A stretch of 64,000 bases of DNA from Rhyzopertha dominica (GCA_025024175.1 QCXZ01000086.1:24890245-24954244), one strand, 5' to 3'; shown: positions 12,401-24,654, counted from the stretch's first letter. Numbers and translations are program-made. Notes: a model not told the origin generated them from the letters alone.

Positions 12401-15400
12401 TAAGAATATAGTACAATGATTTTAAAGATTAATCTTTAATCTCAAAAACTTTTATTTTATGCCTATCTAGTTTCACTTGATGTGTAGTTTGACTATGCTA
12501 AAACGTCATCAAAAATTGATAAAAATTAATGCTCGTTTTAAAAGCCTGTCATGTGACTGGCGTTTTCCAATATGGTGTTCTGAATTTTAGAGTTATAATG
12601 CACATGTTGGGTACTGAATTTTTAAAATAAATCTTGCAAAGCAGCAAATAACATATTTGGTACAAAATAAATGGACAACATTGTCTATACTTTGTTATAA
12701 TTGTAAAAATCAATACTGAGACCCCAAAAAATACCGTAATCAATTCATTCCGGATGAACATCGCCCAATTCTAATATATATGCATCCTGTTACATAAAGT
12801 GAACTTTGCAGTTGCTATAAGTCAACGTGCGACACCCGTTAGCGGAAGTACCGACCTGTAAAATCTAAGGAGACATTTAATACGTTTTGTACATAATTTT
12901 GCTTACAACGTGAAGTTTTCCGCGGGATAATGGTAACGAGTGAAGTAGAAAATTATTAACTCATGCTAGCACATGGATGTAGTGTAAGCACGTACCAAGT
13001 TGTTTAAATAACTGTATTAAATAGCTTGAAAATAAACTGGAATTAGTGCGAGAATTGGTTTTCTGCAAATTTCAAATTCAGTTTTGTTGTTTAGAATATA
13101 TAGGTCCACAAGATTCTTTTTGCTTTATTGATTTTGTCACATTTAGCATATTTATGCCTTAGGTATTCGAAAATGTTCAGAAGCTAAACAAAATTTGGAA
13201 GACGATAAGATATCAACCATCTTTTAATTTTGAATTGAATTTGATTGTCTGATCACTTTCAATTAAAACAATATCTTCGTCACAAAAAATTTGGATACTT
13301 TGTTAATATACTCAATTTTGTCAATTTTAAATTTCTTCGAAAATTTTTTTGTGCCAAGCACTTCCAACAATTGTTTTTTTGTGTAGTCCTCTTCGAAATA
13401 TAAATCTTCTTGTCTTAAAAACNCTTGAATGGTTGTCTTATTAGTTGTTGTATTTGGAGTTTTATCCAGTTGGTCCGAATGGTAACTAGCGTTGTCCATT
13501 ACTATGACGCTGTTTGGTGGCAATTTGGGGAATAAACTGTTTTTGAACCAATTTTCAATTTTCAGCATTCATATCAGAATGATAATCGGCGCTTTTAAGT
13601 TTTTACATCCAAGATACAGGGCTCCAGGAACGAAACCATTTTCACCTCCTGCGTGTAGAATCATTATTCTTTTTCCTTTTGACCCCGGAATATTGACGTT
13701 GCACTTTCCTGCCTATATATTTTTATAGATTTTAAATAATCGTATCTCCACTTTCTTATTACCTGGCTTTCCATCAAGCATTGCTTCTTCGCCACCTTTT
13801 TCATTGAAAAGCCAACGGTTTTAACATACTTTTGCAGGGTAGGCTCAGAGCGGTCGATAATATTATCATTTTTCAATGTTTTACATAACACGGCGATTGT
13901 TGGAATAACATTATTCTTGTACATTTCATAAATGTTGCTTCTAATAAGACGTTTATATGCTGTAAAGCTTTAAAATATAAGTAAACACATATGATTTCAA
14001 TACCGTTTATAGTAGGAGTAGAATAGTTCCGAATTCTTCTTATTTCCAAAAAAATATACAGGTAAAAATTACGTTTATTACCCTCCAGATTAAAAGAAAA
14101 TTTTAACCTGTGAAGAAACAGGGCAGAGGACGATTGCACCGCGATCAAAAATTAGAAAATATGGGCTGCCGATTTAGTCATACATTAAAAGCTATTAGAT
14201 GAGAAATATTTGTAGTTCGGTTGTTCGTATAATGAGTCTCGTAGATTGTTGCTTTCAACAAAAAAAAGTTACTTTTTACTCTAAAATAATTTCAAAATGT
14301 ATTTCGGAACTGTTGATATAAAAACAGAAAATTCGGGGTAGATTCAAATGAATGTGCAAGAAGCGAATAACACTCAAGGTTTTCACGTGACCCTGGTATG
14401 TAGTATCCCGATCTGACGTAATTCTCGGATTATTAAAACTGAAGGCGCCCGTTTTCCACAGTAGGGAGATGCTAATAAGGATGTGTAACTCCGTAGCATG
14501 TAATTTGGGCCAAAAATTTACGAGAATCCCCAACGATGGGGAGTGCGCGCCCAGAATGCTTATTTATTTAGGTCTATCTGAAATTAACCTTAGAAAGTAT
14601 TTAAATGAAGGAAAGATGCTAATTTTCAGCCCGGAATATTTCACGCTGATCTTGTCGCGGAGGAGCTGCATTGAACGCTAATTAAGTAATTAAAATATTT
14701 GAGGGGGGAGCGCTACACAGCTTCGCACGTTGCGGGGTTTTCGCCGTAAAGAGCGACACATGCACGCGGATCCGTTGGATTTGCTTTTGTCGTCGAACGC
14801 ATCAAAGGCCGAAATAAAACGGCCCGAAATGGATCCCCCTTTTGGCATTAAACGGTAGGTCTGAATTCTAATGCGGTCCCGCTCCAAGCTGAAAATCATT
14901 TATACATTTGCCACCGTTTTTGTCGTAGCTGCGGGCGCTTCCATCCGTACACAAAACTGCTTAATTGTTTCTTTTTCATTTTGCCTCGCCACGCATTTAC
15001 GATGAAATTGGCTTTAATGGGCGCGTTTTGCATAATATTGCTTATTAACTTTTCGACCGCGAAAGTAGACGCATACACCCGCGTTTTCGAGTCGAAGGCT
15101 TTAACTCTGGTTTGTTATGAACGCACTGCGTTTTTAAGTAGGTACAACCGACGTCTTTTCGTACTTTTCTGTCCTGAATTCCATTTATAGCTATATTTCT
15201 CACAGTTGAATGTAAAATTTTGGTCATTCTACTGGCTTGGTGATGTAGAAAAACTTAAAGAATTTGTAAACAAAATAAATACAATCAATGATAAAATTGC
15301 GTTGGAGTTGGAAGATGATTAGATTTGAATATCAAAATTAGGAATAATAAACATCAAATTGGTAGAAGCACACAAAATGGCCTTTAATTGTTATAAATTG

Positions 15401-17963
15401 TTTAATTGTTATATTCACAAATTAATATATAGCTCAGTAAATCAGAATTTAACAAAGAACTGAAGTATATAATAGTTATTAGCTATTACTAATGGTTATA
15501 ATTCAGGAGTAGTTGATAAAATGGCGAATAAAAAAAATGTAACAATAAACTAAGAAAAGAGGCTTTTAATAATAATAATAAAAAAGCTTAAGAAATATAT
15601 ACCGATTTCGTACATAGTAAAAACCTTCGATAATAATACAAATAAGTAGTAAAAATAATATAAAATCCAAACTACCTATAAACCCATCAACACAATTAAA
15701 CACGCACCCTTAAAATCAAAAACACCACACGAAACAAAATCACACATAATATACAGTATACCACACAAACAATATAACAANCAATATATAGGACAAACAG
15801 CACAATATTAAAAAAAATACATAAATACATAAAAATCGTAATAGTANCTACGCTGCACTAAAGAAACATAAAGAACAAACAGATCACATTTTTGACTTTG
15901 ATAACACCAAAATTATTGCTACAGAACAACATAAACAAAAAAGAGAAATTCTGGAAATGATACATATTAAAAAAAACAAATAATTGTGTAAATTTTAGAA
16001 CAGATATACAAGGCTTAAGCAGGACCTACAACACTCTTATTTAAACAATGCACGCTCTAAATCCAACACATACACATACACATCATCACAACATACAACA
16101 TTACATACAACAAAACTCAAGCAACCACATTTTCTTATTATTATTATTATTATTAATTTTTTATTACTTATTAGATATTAATTGTTTAGTTGCGATCGAA
16201 AAATTCTAAGGTACATTAAACCAAAATGTAATTTTATAATTAATGTCATATTTTTTAAAATTGTCAAAATAATATGATATAAAGATTGAGAAAGACCAAA
16301 AAGACGTCGAAACGTCTCAAATAAGCATTTGCACTAATTATTTAATCCAGGAACTAGTACCTACAAAAATAAAAAAACATAATAAGTAGTAAAGTTAAAG
16401 ATCCTATTGGTAAATTAGAAATTTTTCAAATTTGGAATATACTAACTCAATTGTAGAGGCTGTCCAACAACATATATTGGAAAAAATTATAGGAATATAA
16501 TGAATCATTCAGATTCAGGTTGCTAAAATAATTAGACAAGTGTTTCTTTTTGGTAAGAAAATGTAATTGGTAACTATACTTGCAAGCAACGATCTATGAG
16601 ACTGACTTATGCCGAGGGTTTTACAGCTTGATGGTCGGCCGTCCTAAACTATTGGGATTAGTGGCACGCTTCAAAGTTCCTATAAAATAATGTATAAAAT
16701 AAAAGCCTCTGCACATCAAAACGAATTTATGCAAATTTAATATAAAAAAATACAAATTAGTAAGTAGAAAATTATTTACATTTGCTAGAAAAAAATTACA
16801 ATAGTACACAATAAAATTTATGCACGGTATCGATTATGTTCATTACAGCTTGTTAATAAGCACATTACAAGAAAGTCACAAACTAAAAAAATTACTTACT
16901 ATCACTTTCACTCCTAAAATCACGATTAACTTCCATTATGATTCGTTCTGTACCGATTTTCATTGTCCAGTACATCCAGCACTGAATTTTTCCATGCATC
17001 GACACTTGTTATTTCAGCTTAGTATCTAATTTTTAGCAGCATTTCATTGCTGAATTTTCCACCGGTGTTCTCTCGTCGAATTCTTTGTTTCAACCGCCCC
17101 CATATCATTTCAATGGGGTTGAAAATGCAATGATATGGGGGTAATCGTAGAATGGTGTGTCCACATTCAGAAGCGAGAATGTCAATTTCAAATTTCTTAG
17201 ATTTTTTTGTGCCAAGCACTTCCAACAATGATTTTTTTGTGTAGCCGTCTTCGAAATATAAATCTTCTTTTCTTAAAAAATCTTTGTATTTGGAATTTTA
17301 TCCAGTTGCTCCGTTACTATGACGTCGTTTGGTGAATTTGGGAAATAAAATGCTTTTAAAACAATTTTCAAACACTTCCGCATTCATATCAGAATGATAA
17401 TCGGCGCTTGCTTCTTTTTAAGTTTTTGCATCCAAGATACAGAGCTTCAGGAACGAAACCATTTTCACCTCCTGCCTAAACACAATTTTTGGATACGGTC
17501 CACTCCGCTGCAAAACAGTGGAACGTGCCGAACCCGTCTGTTATTTACGACAGCTTCAGGTAATACTTATAATTATTGTGAGCGGTAATCGGCTGTTCGT
17601 ATAATGAGTCTCATAGATCGTTGCTTGCAAGTATACCAAGAAACATGAATTGTATGCTAGCTAGATCGATGTACTGAATGGGAATGCCAACCCTCGTATA
17701 AACTTTATTTTCTTTTTTTTTGGCTATGGGAATATAAATTTTCTATTATTTTTAATGGTAATGTATTTTGGTACTATGTACTGTTTTCAGCTTAAAATGT
17801 AATAAATGAATAAGGAGTATTTTGATCTGAAAATTTATTTTATTTCCAGGTCTGCATGGAGCCTCTAGTGGGTAAGATGTACACCAACGATAGAGCAAGC
17901 TTCGACAATTTAGCTCGTAAGTGGACGTGGCGCTATGCCATCCACGATTTTCGTCTACACTAA
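9484..17963 (+). CDS. morgue: Morgue homologue: zinc finger + F-box + catalytically dead E2-variant (5 exons, 378 aa)
   Basis: Exons: 9484-9633, 9796-10045, 10423-10598, 10655-11101, 17850-17963 (stop TAA), all GT-AG and phase-consistent. Residues ~11-30 hold a C4 zinc finger (CFMC...CTTC). Residues ~134-180 are F-box-like (VLMHIVTYMDDITLWSFSQV). From ~residue 220 there is a UBC fold with the HPN motif at 300-302. The catalytic cysteine is replaced by Gly310 (HGDIGID against the usual G.ICLD). The last exon supplies the final E2 helices (DRASFDNLARKWTWRYAI). This trio of domains is the hallmark of insect Morgue, an SCF-associated ubiquitin-pathway protein that in Drosophila promotes DIAP1 loss and apoptosis. 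The ATG lies 284 bp after the unc79 stop. The terminal intron (11102-17849) is swollen by transposon debris. Length is below the ~490 aa of the fly protein; the 51-133 linker is Ser/Asn/Pro-rich. Confidence 0.9.
13263..14262 (-). mobile_element. Truncated Tc1/IS630-superfamily transposon, copy 1
   Basis: Minus-strand translation of 13924 down to 13263, across frame breaks, gives a helix-turn-helix-like N-terminal part and then a DDE-superfamily core with NSVIVMDNASYHS, the second catalytic Asp. The C-terminal third with the last acidic residue is missing here. The end near 14224-14260 (ATAATGAGTCTCGTAGATTG...) closely matches the terminal repeat of copy 2 at 17601-17635. No matching left end was found, so the copy is truncated. 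Confidence 0.65.
15001..15189 (+). CDS. Short ORF with signal-peptide-like start (doubtful)
   Basis: From ATG 15001 the ORF reads MKLALMGAFCIILLINFSTA, a textbook hydrophobic secretion leader, then about 40 unremarkable residues to TAG 15187-15189. It lies in the morgue intron on the same strand, in a GC-richer island. No family is recognised, and the run after the leader lacks paired cysteines or repeats. A possible donor (GTAGGT at about 15138) would allow it to be a first exon. It may equally be chance. Confidence 0.15.
15230..16330 (+). mobile_element. Degenerate Penelope-like retroelement with GIY-YIG remnant
   Basis: At 15243-15320 the + strand reads EKLKEFVNKINTINDKIALE, matching the spacer near the end of Penelope-type reverse transcriptases. 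From about 15725-15980 comes the GIY-YIG nuclease domain, broken by stops and Ns: IIYSIPHKQYN.QYIGQT, then KKHKEQTDHIFDFDN and EILEMIHIKKN. A dyad, AGACGTCGAAACGTCT (16302-16317), sits near its 3' end, where these elements often carry ribozyme-like structures. The region between is AT-rich with an (ATT)n run near 16135-16157. The element is non-functional. Confidence 0.7.
16575..17635 (-). mobile_element. Tc1/IS630-superfamily transposon copy 2 with 29-bp inverted repeats
   Basis: The ends 16575-16603 and 17607-17635 are perfect 29-bp inverted repeats of each other, defining a 1,061-bp element. Its minus strand encodes the C-terminal half of a DDE transposase: LRLPPYHCIFNPIEMIWGRL (ORF 17019-17228), whose NPIE gives the third catalytic acidic residue. 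Upstream degraded sequence (17230-17460) parallels copy 1. The N-terminal part is deleted, so this is a defective but end-complete copy. Confidence 0.75.
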
Positions 17964-18060
17964 TTTTACATGCATATCTCGTTTTCCCGTTGTTGACATC
18001 TGACATTATATATACTTTGTTTATTTATAAAGAGACAAACTATTATTTTGCAAGTGTATT

Positions 18061-18066
18061 ATTAAA
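18061..18066 (+). terminator. Possible morgue poly(A) signal (ATTAAA)
   Basis: ATTAAA lies 98 bp downstream of the morgue stop codon. It is the only common poly(A) variant noticed before the GC-rich region of the next gene. Confidence 0.35.
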
Positions 18067-18139
18067 GAAAATTTTCAATATCACTCGTGTGTTTTTCTCG
18101 TTCTCGGAGGGCGAAAAAATGGGGTGTTTCCTTGACTGC

Positions 18140-18525
18140 GCAACAGGTTAGCCAACGTCATACGCGGAAGGACGCCTGGAAGTCTGCCGTGACCGGTCGT
18201 CGTGATTACCTCGGAATCACAGATCCAGAAGGATCTTGATGCCGATGTGATCCAAATGATAGTGGTGTGCGCCGCCGCCGCGTATTGCAACCAGGTGGCG
18301 CGCTCTGGCATTCCGCCGTCGTGGAACCGCCCCCGCATCAACCCTCTGGATCAGTTTAGCACCGGTCGCCGTGGAGGCAGCCTCGCCGCCTCCTTCAGTA
18401 TAGTTGCGCCCTAAGGACGCGCGATGTACACGCCAGTTTGCTCCTTGAGCGCGCCAAATTTTTAGAGACTCGCTCGAGGTGACCGAAAAACTTTTTCAAA
18501 GATGTAACGAGGGGTTGATCTGAAT
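18140..18525 (+). promoter_or_regulatory. GC-rich 5' region of the receptor gene
   Basis: This is an island clearly richer in G+C and CpG than its surroundings, directly upstream of the ATG at 18526, with no TATA box seen. It probably contains a dispersed-start promoter and 5' UTR. ORFs within it (such as 18202-18414) look like by-products of composition. Confidence 0.45.
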
Positions 18526-19497
18526 ATGGAACTGATTTGGCCGGTGGTTTTGATACTTTTGGAGCTGGTCTGCGGGCAGTATTTCGACCGCATGGTCAAC
18601 ATCCGGCACAGTAAGTCTCGAGCGCGACTGTTTAGGGGCCACCGCGAGGAGGATTATGCAACGCAAGCAGTTTTATATCCTTCATTAACTGAGAAGCTTA
18701 GGTCGGTCGAAAATCCGCTTTACTCCGATAACTTCAGCAATGTCAACTTGGAGCCACTTAAGAGCGCGGCGTCTTCCCCTAACAACACCAAACCTAAGAA
18801 GTCGAGGAAAGTGACCGTCGATCCGACCACCAACAGCAGCTGGCAGCACGTCGACAAGAGCGTCATGTTTATGGGTGAGCGAGCCTTGAACACCATCGGC
18901 ATCAAGAGAAAGAACAGAACCAAGACGATTAACACAGAAGACGCCGTCAAAGAGACGTTCGCCGAGGACGATCTCGACGATGAAATAGAGACATCGCGCA
19001 AGAGGGACGGTGTCGAAACCGGACACATAGATATAGTGACTCGTTTTCTCCGCATTGTGGAATCCCAGCACCTGTTGGGGGAAAACTGCACCGCTGGGAC
19101 CGACTTAAACCTTGGCGAGGGAGTAGTAGAACCGTTATGCCCAAGAGCGTTTCCGTGTGGAAGCCGATGTGGCCGTGAATCGCGCCAACATGCTCACTAG
19201 GCTCTGGAAATATTGCCGATCCCTCTGTCATGATGTCCGAATATTTACTGCACGCGTCCGTTTTCTCCATGGTCGAGTTCGATGATGACATATTTGCTGC
19301 AGGAAATTGCTACGACCAATACCAGTATAAAGACTACTGGCTGTTCTGCCCCTACGCTTACAGACTGCCGGAAGGCACCATCCTCGTCAAGGACCTGGCT
19401 GTCGAATACAAATATCTCAGCAACACCTCGGAATGGTTCTACATAGCCCGCAAGAACGCAGAGAACGTCATCAAGAATTACAACCAGTTCAGTCGCG
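18526..19497 (+). CDS. First coding exon of a secreted/membrane receptor, possibly GPR158-like; two frame disruptions
   Basis: The ATG at 18526 starts a hydrophobic leader (MELIWPVVLILLELVCG), then an acidic/basic linker with CXXC-free, N-glycosylatable sequence. After two one-base shifts comes a folded domain: frame 1 to about 19130, frame 2 19130-19212 (RFRVEADVAVNRANMLTRLW), frame 3 from about 19215 (SVMMSEYLLHASVFSMVEFD ... FCPYAYRLPEGTILVKDLAV ... NTSEWFYIARKNAENVI). The exon ends at donor GTAAGC at 19498, so the gene continues downstream. The last block resembles the Cache-like ectodomain of insect GPR158/179-type GPCRs (CG31760-like); this is recalled similarity, not a search. The shifts look like single inserted bases near 19129-19135 and 19211-19215. 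They may be assembly errors, given the many Ns, or real inactivation. It lies 563 bp after morgue on the same strand. Confidence 0.55.
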
Positions 19498-22400
19498 GTA
19501 AGCTCTCGCTCTGTAATGCATGAGCATGTCTTTGTGGCCAACTTCAAGAAGTTCCTTCAGGACTTTCCTCATTTTGCGGGGTTCATCTTTTATGCAAAAA
19601 CATTCCTACTTCCAACTTAGTAGTAAAACTTATCTGTGTATGCAAGTGGTAAATCTGGAGCTGAATCTATAATACGCCGGTGCGGCTGATTAAATAATCT
19701 GTTTTAAAGCGGGCAGGAAATTCGACAAATTGAATCAAAAGGCGAAATCAAACATTAGGGGCGAGCAAAATTAACCGGGCCATGCGAGGGCATGACATGA
19801 ACCTTCACCGTAATTTAATATTTTCGGGTAGTTAAGATGTATGAGCTTGTTTCGCGGCCGGGCCTCACCCTCAGGTGGGGAAAAACACCCCCAGTTGAAA
19901 GACCTACTGCCTGTTGCATGTGCTTGCCAGTTTTCCGGATATACAGAATACAGGACCGGGGGACTGCTCTTTTGGTGTAACTTGAACATAATTAAGGCAA
20001 ATATTATTTCAGACACGTGCAGAGGTAGGTAATCGTATTATGCCCGTTTCAGAGAACGAATATATTTTTTGGCTTGATGATGTCTTATCGTGTCTATATA
20101 TTCTTGATTCTGAAGTACTTATGCAAAGCTAGTTGGGTCACTAAAATGATTATCTCATGCTATACGTTTACAGGTAACTACACCAATAAATACATAAGGA
20201 TAAGGCTATTTGCCTGCGAAGGTATTTGCTAATTTCAGTTTCATCGAATATGGGAAAGTCAGAGATTATACTAAGTGAATGCGGACATTTTTCATCGATT
20301 TTTGAAAAACACAAGTTTTGAAATACCGTGTACTGAAACAAGCGAAAAACAATGTGACGGTATACCTACGAAAGAATGATTTTAGTGATTTCAAATTATT
20401 ATTATCTTGAGGAAGGACTACNGACAAGAAAAAAAAACTAACGACTCATTCCGTACTTTTGTATGTAGGTATTGTTATTAAGTTGGCAAAAGTTTTGTCC
20501 CTCCGCTGCCTTACAAAGAATAAACAAATTACCAATTGTTGGAACATTGTTAAGAATTAGCAAATTCTTCATTTTGAACATAGAACATAGGAGCAACCTT
20601 CACGAACAGAAACGTAAAAAATATGACATTAAATCCGATGAGTTCTTTTGGATACTAAATGGTATGGGGAACTGATAACGATGTAATTGGACAATCTAAT
20701 TTATGTCTTTTTTTTAGAACTATTCGAAAGTTAGTGCAACGTTTCCTAATTCTATCTGATTAATAAAGAAATTTTGTAACTTTTTCAGTGTTCTTGTCCA
20801 CAGCGACAGCGTTTTTCCAAAACATAATAAACTTTCTTTTTATATGAACTAAACTTGGAATAAGTTCGCAATCAGAAGAACGAAATAGAAAACTATTTTT
20901 ACTTCGGTTCTGGTCTCATTAAGATCCTTACGTTGATTGAAAATTGTATTATTGCCATAGTCGTATATATTAATGACATTGATGAAATGTCAAAGGAATT
21001 GATTTATTGTTATCTTCGTACTTGACGTTTACCAAACCAATAAATATCTAAAAAACACTTGTGTTCGTACCCTGTAACATATATTTTAAAGATTCTTTTT
21101 AATAAGAATCTACCTTTCAAATCTAATATGCGGGTGGAATAACCGAGAAACNATTTTTAATTAAGTTCTTTTAGTTAAATTAATCTCACCTCTGGACTTG
21201 AATGAACCCGAAGGACAGGAGTGGCTGGGTACGTATTCTGGTTGTTCATGGTTAGAATAATGAACATTCGTGCTATTTCCTTTGCTTTCACCTGTTTACT
21301 AGGTTCCCAAATGTCCGAAACGAGTGGAAACGTTGTAAAAAAGTCAAGAAGCCACAAAATGACGTAGTGCGTAATAAATTTTTTATGTAACTAGGCAAAC
21401 GCTTTTGAGTGACTGAAAGAAACGCTAGATCAGAATTCAGTGCTTTCGCGCAGTTTACAGCTTGTTCAGACACGGTTTACGACGGCCTTTTAATGTATTC
21501 TTAACATGTTCCAATATCTCCGAACGTTTTCAAGCGGAATTCATAACCCTGAACTCTACTGTAACAAATTATCGGCTCTCAAAAGATTTTCATTTCGACG
21601 TTTTTGCAACCGCCGACTTAATTTTATGAGGTGTTAAATAAATATGCACCTGTGCTCCGGTTGAGAGTTACCCCCACGTTTACAACTATTTGTAAACGTA
21701 GGTCTAACCACTGGCTTCTCCGTGCTCTTAGTGGATCACCCTACATTTTAGAATTTGAAAGTGTAGGTTTTTCTATTGATTCCCTAGACCTCAGTACTAT
21801 AAAAGTTCATTTTATTATTTTAATTTCTGGATTTATTACAACTCATTCAAAATAATCATATAGGTAATCGGCAACTTTCTAATTCACTGATAAATACTCG
21901 GCAAAAGTTTTAGTTATGAATATGAAGCTGTTTTTTTACAAAAGTTTGTCAGAATTAGGTTTTCTGTACAGAAATTGCAGGCATTTTCGTAACGTTAACG
22001 CCTTCAAAGCCTATTATCATTGTGTACTCGTAATGGTTCAAAGAGGTGGAAATAAATATTATATTAATTAAATAAAATTAGACATTAAATCACATTAGGT
22101 CACTGTAATAATAAATTAATTCATTTTAGGATACGTAAGTGTTGTAAAAGCTTATTCAAATTATAAAGTTGTGTGTTCTCGTGTTCTTACTGTGGTCTGT
22201 TTTCACGAAATCATGAATAAATTAGTCAACCATGTTTGAAAAATAGAACAATGTCACCGTATACTGATGGCTACCAATATGTCGTAGTAGTAAACCAATA
22301 TGACGCCATCTGGTTGTAGCTTCTAATTATTGTCGTGGTGGAAGTATTTTCAAATTTTCAAATACAGCCTTAAGTGCATATCATGTATCTACTATAAACA

Positions 22401-24654
22401 ATTAATTTGATGTAATTATGTAAAAATGAACATCTCGCTTGCGGTTGTGAGGGTGACTTCATTAACAATAGTGTTTTCAGGGTTAATGTAGATTATAATC
22501 CGCCTCCATAGTTTCAAAATAGATACTAAAAAAGATATGAAAAAACGTTCGATAATTTTTCGTATATTGGCAAACTTATCATTCCTATATGAGAAGTTTT
22601 TTTTATCGTGCATTACGTTTAAATGAACTTATAATGAAAATCAAGCGAAGACCAATGAGCTGCAAAACGGGACGTCTGGTTACTTTATGTAATTCCGCGA
22701 AAACATATTCAGTCTTCGCCTCCCCACAGGAGCCGGTATTGAAGTTATTCGATTTCGTTCGGGATTCGTTCCAAGGGCGCGTAGTTTTGCTACCCTTATC
22801 CATTCAGCACGTCGTGCATAAACTCATTTTCAACCAACAATGTTCAACTAAATTAAGCGCGGCTGACTGAATTAATTTGTGGCATAACGGGACGAGGCCG
22901 GTGCAGTTGGAAACTTTTTACATCAGAAACTTCTCAGTGTTTGTCCCCATGTGCTAAGCCTGGGCAGAGTGCGCCAGACTGACCTACCCCGCAGTTTAAA
23001 CGAGATTTGCACCTAGAGTATACGTGTCAAACTTCCGGGATCCCTTGGACTTCCCCTGCGTGCCGGTGCAAAACTGCAGATTCGTAATGATGGATTGCCG
23101 GCGGAATTCGTTTTTGATGGCCCGACGTAAATCAAATTTCACTTGCTAATTGTTAATTGAAAGGTCTTGGCTTCAGAGATAGTCCGTATCAAGTAGTTTT
23201 TTTGCATATCTAAAGCTTTTAACCCTGATTTGTTACATGTAAGTTATAAATATACCCAAAGGCAACCTATATTCCAGTAACACACGTAATTATTAATATT
23301 GAGGATCAATCCAGCTTTACATGGAAACTATATTAAATAGATTACTAGTGGTATTTTGCCTACACATGTGTTTGGACCTGTACTGGTAATATAAATCCAG
23401 AAGCTGCTTTGGGAACCCTGTATTAACTTTTCAAATACTTTGCTTCCTGCCTCTAACGATGAAAACGTAATTTTTTAAATCGTCATGAACCCTTTCATTA
23501 AACAAGTTTCTTCTTCTTCTCAACAATTCTTAGTCGTAATTCCTACAGATTATGAACTGAAGTGTTATACACAAGAGATTTGAGATAGCCCCAAAAAAAA
23601 ATCCATAGGATTTAAATCAGGCGATCTTGCAGGGCACTGTAGATAACCGCCACGTCTAATTCATCTATCAGAAAAAGCTCTCTCAGAAATCCTGTCCAAN
23701 TGAAGATTTTCATNACTCCAATGATATTCATTATGAACATTAAATAAACATTCTCGCCCAAATTCANCTTCGTCCGCGTAAAGAATAGAATGTATGAAAT
23801 TTCTGTCAGCGTTGTGAAGATTGACAACAGTATTACGAAAGTTTACACGAGCCATGTAGTTAGTAGAAGTTTTGATCAAATTGCAGTTACCCCTAGCGTC
23901 ATTTTCTCGAAAATTGGTTAGTATTGGAAGTTATAATTTTAACAAGAAATCATTTTTGAATATAACGTTTAGGTATCTTCCATCTTGTGAGCATAGTCAG
24001 ATGTTTTCAGGGAGATTCTTGTAATTAATAAATTGCGTTGAGGAATCTATCCTTCGTCTTATTTCAGTACAGAGGTCGTTTAACCCTATTTATCAGAGAC
24101 GCGCAGGGAATTTGCCTGTACGTATTCATTCTCCCAAGCGAAACCGCACATAGTTCTTGCCGGAATCGTTTCAATTTCGTAATTGCGTGCGCGGCGACAA
24201 TTCATGTAGAAACGTCTTGCGTCAGTCGAATTTTGAAGCGATTGCTAGATGTTAGTGATACTCCACATTCATTTGTTAAATAGAATAGAACGCAATACAA
24301 TTTATTATGTAAATTACGCATCGATCGCCCAAAAAAAGTAAACGATACAAATTGTCTGACTGTGTCGTACGTTACTTTCAATAAAGCCCTTATTAAATTA
24401 AGTTTTTCTAGGGTTTTTACCGATAAGTTTTATATAGTTATTAATTATAAAATATTTACCGTTATTGCTATTACTTGTCTACAGTGTAGGTATACCTTAT
24501 TTTTACAACCCTTTTCTAACTGAAATAATTATTGTCTTCCGAGAAACTTCTAGTACATTGCGATGATTATCCCCGAAAGGACGAAATTCTGCAAATCTTT
24601 TGAGCGGCATCAAATATTTGTATACTTTGAGTATTACGAATGTCTCGGTATGTC
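19498..24654. other. AT-rich non-coding, probably intron; one mariner scrap
   Basis: No gene was recognised. A moderately GC-richer patch at about 22640-23130 contains overlapping ORFs on both strands (22589-22870 +, 22603-22803 -) without familiar motifs. The only identifiable feature is the mariner remnant at 23500-23880. Confidence 0.5.
23500..23880 (-). pseudogene. Degenerate mariner transposase fragment
   Basis: Minus-strand reading, with frame breaks and Ns, gives ADRNFIHSILYADE (first catalytic Asp context), LFNVHNEYHWS, and then WIFFWGYLKSLVYNTSVHNL, which corresponds to the SPDL..DFFLWGYLKS end of mariner-type transposases. It is similar to, but diverged from, the element at 37029-39203. 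Confidence 0.6.

Larger units (their letters stand above)
11102..17849 (+). other. Terminal morgue intron with transposon fragments
   Basis: This 6.7-kb intron runs from donor GTAAGT at 11102 to acceptor TTTCCAG ending 17849. It is AT-rich and holds two related broken Tc1/IS630-type transposons (about 13263-14262 and 16575-17635) and a Penelope-like remnant (15230-16330). Between them, 14390-15190 is a GC-richer island with no convincing ORF. Confidence 0.8.

Noticed and set aside
18202..18414. 70-codon ORF as a separate protein
   Set aside because: It lies in the GC-rich 5' region of the receptor gene; Ala-rich runs reflect composition and the ORF on the other strand is as long.
18685..19291. 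Three long minus-strand ORFs
   Set aside because: They mirror the coding exon on the + strand and show Ser/Val-rich low-information sequence.
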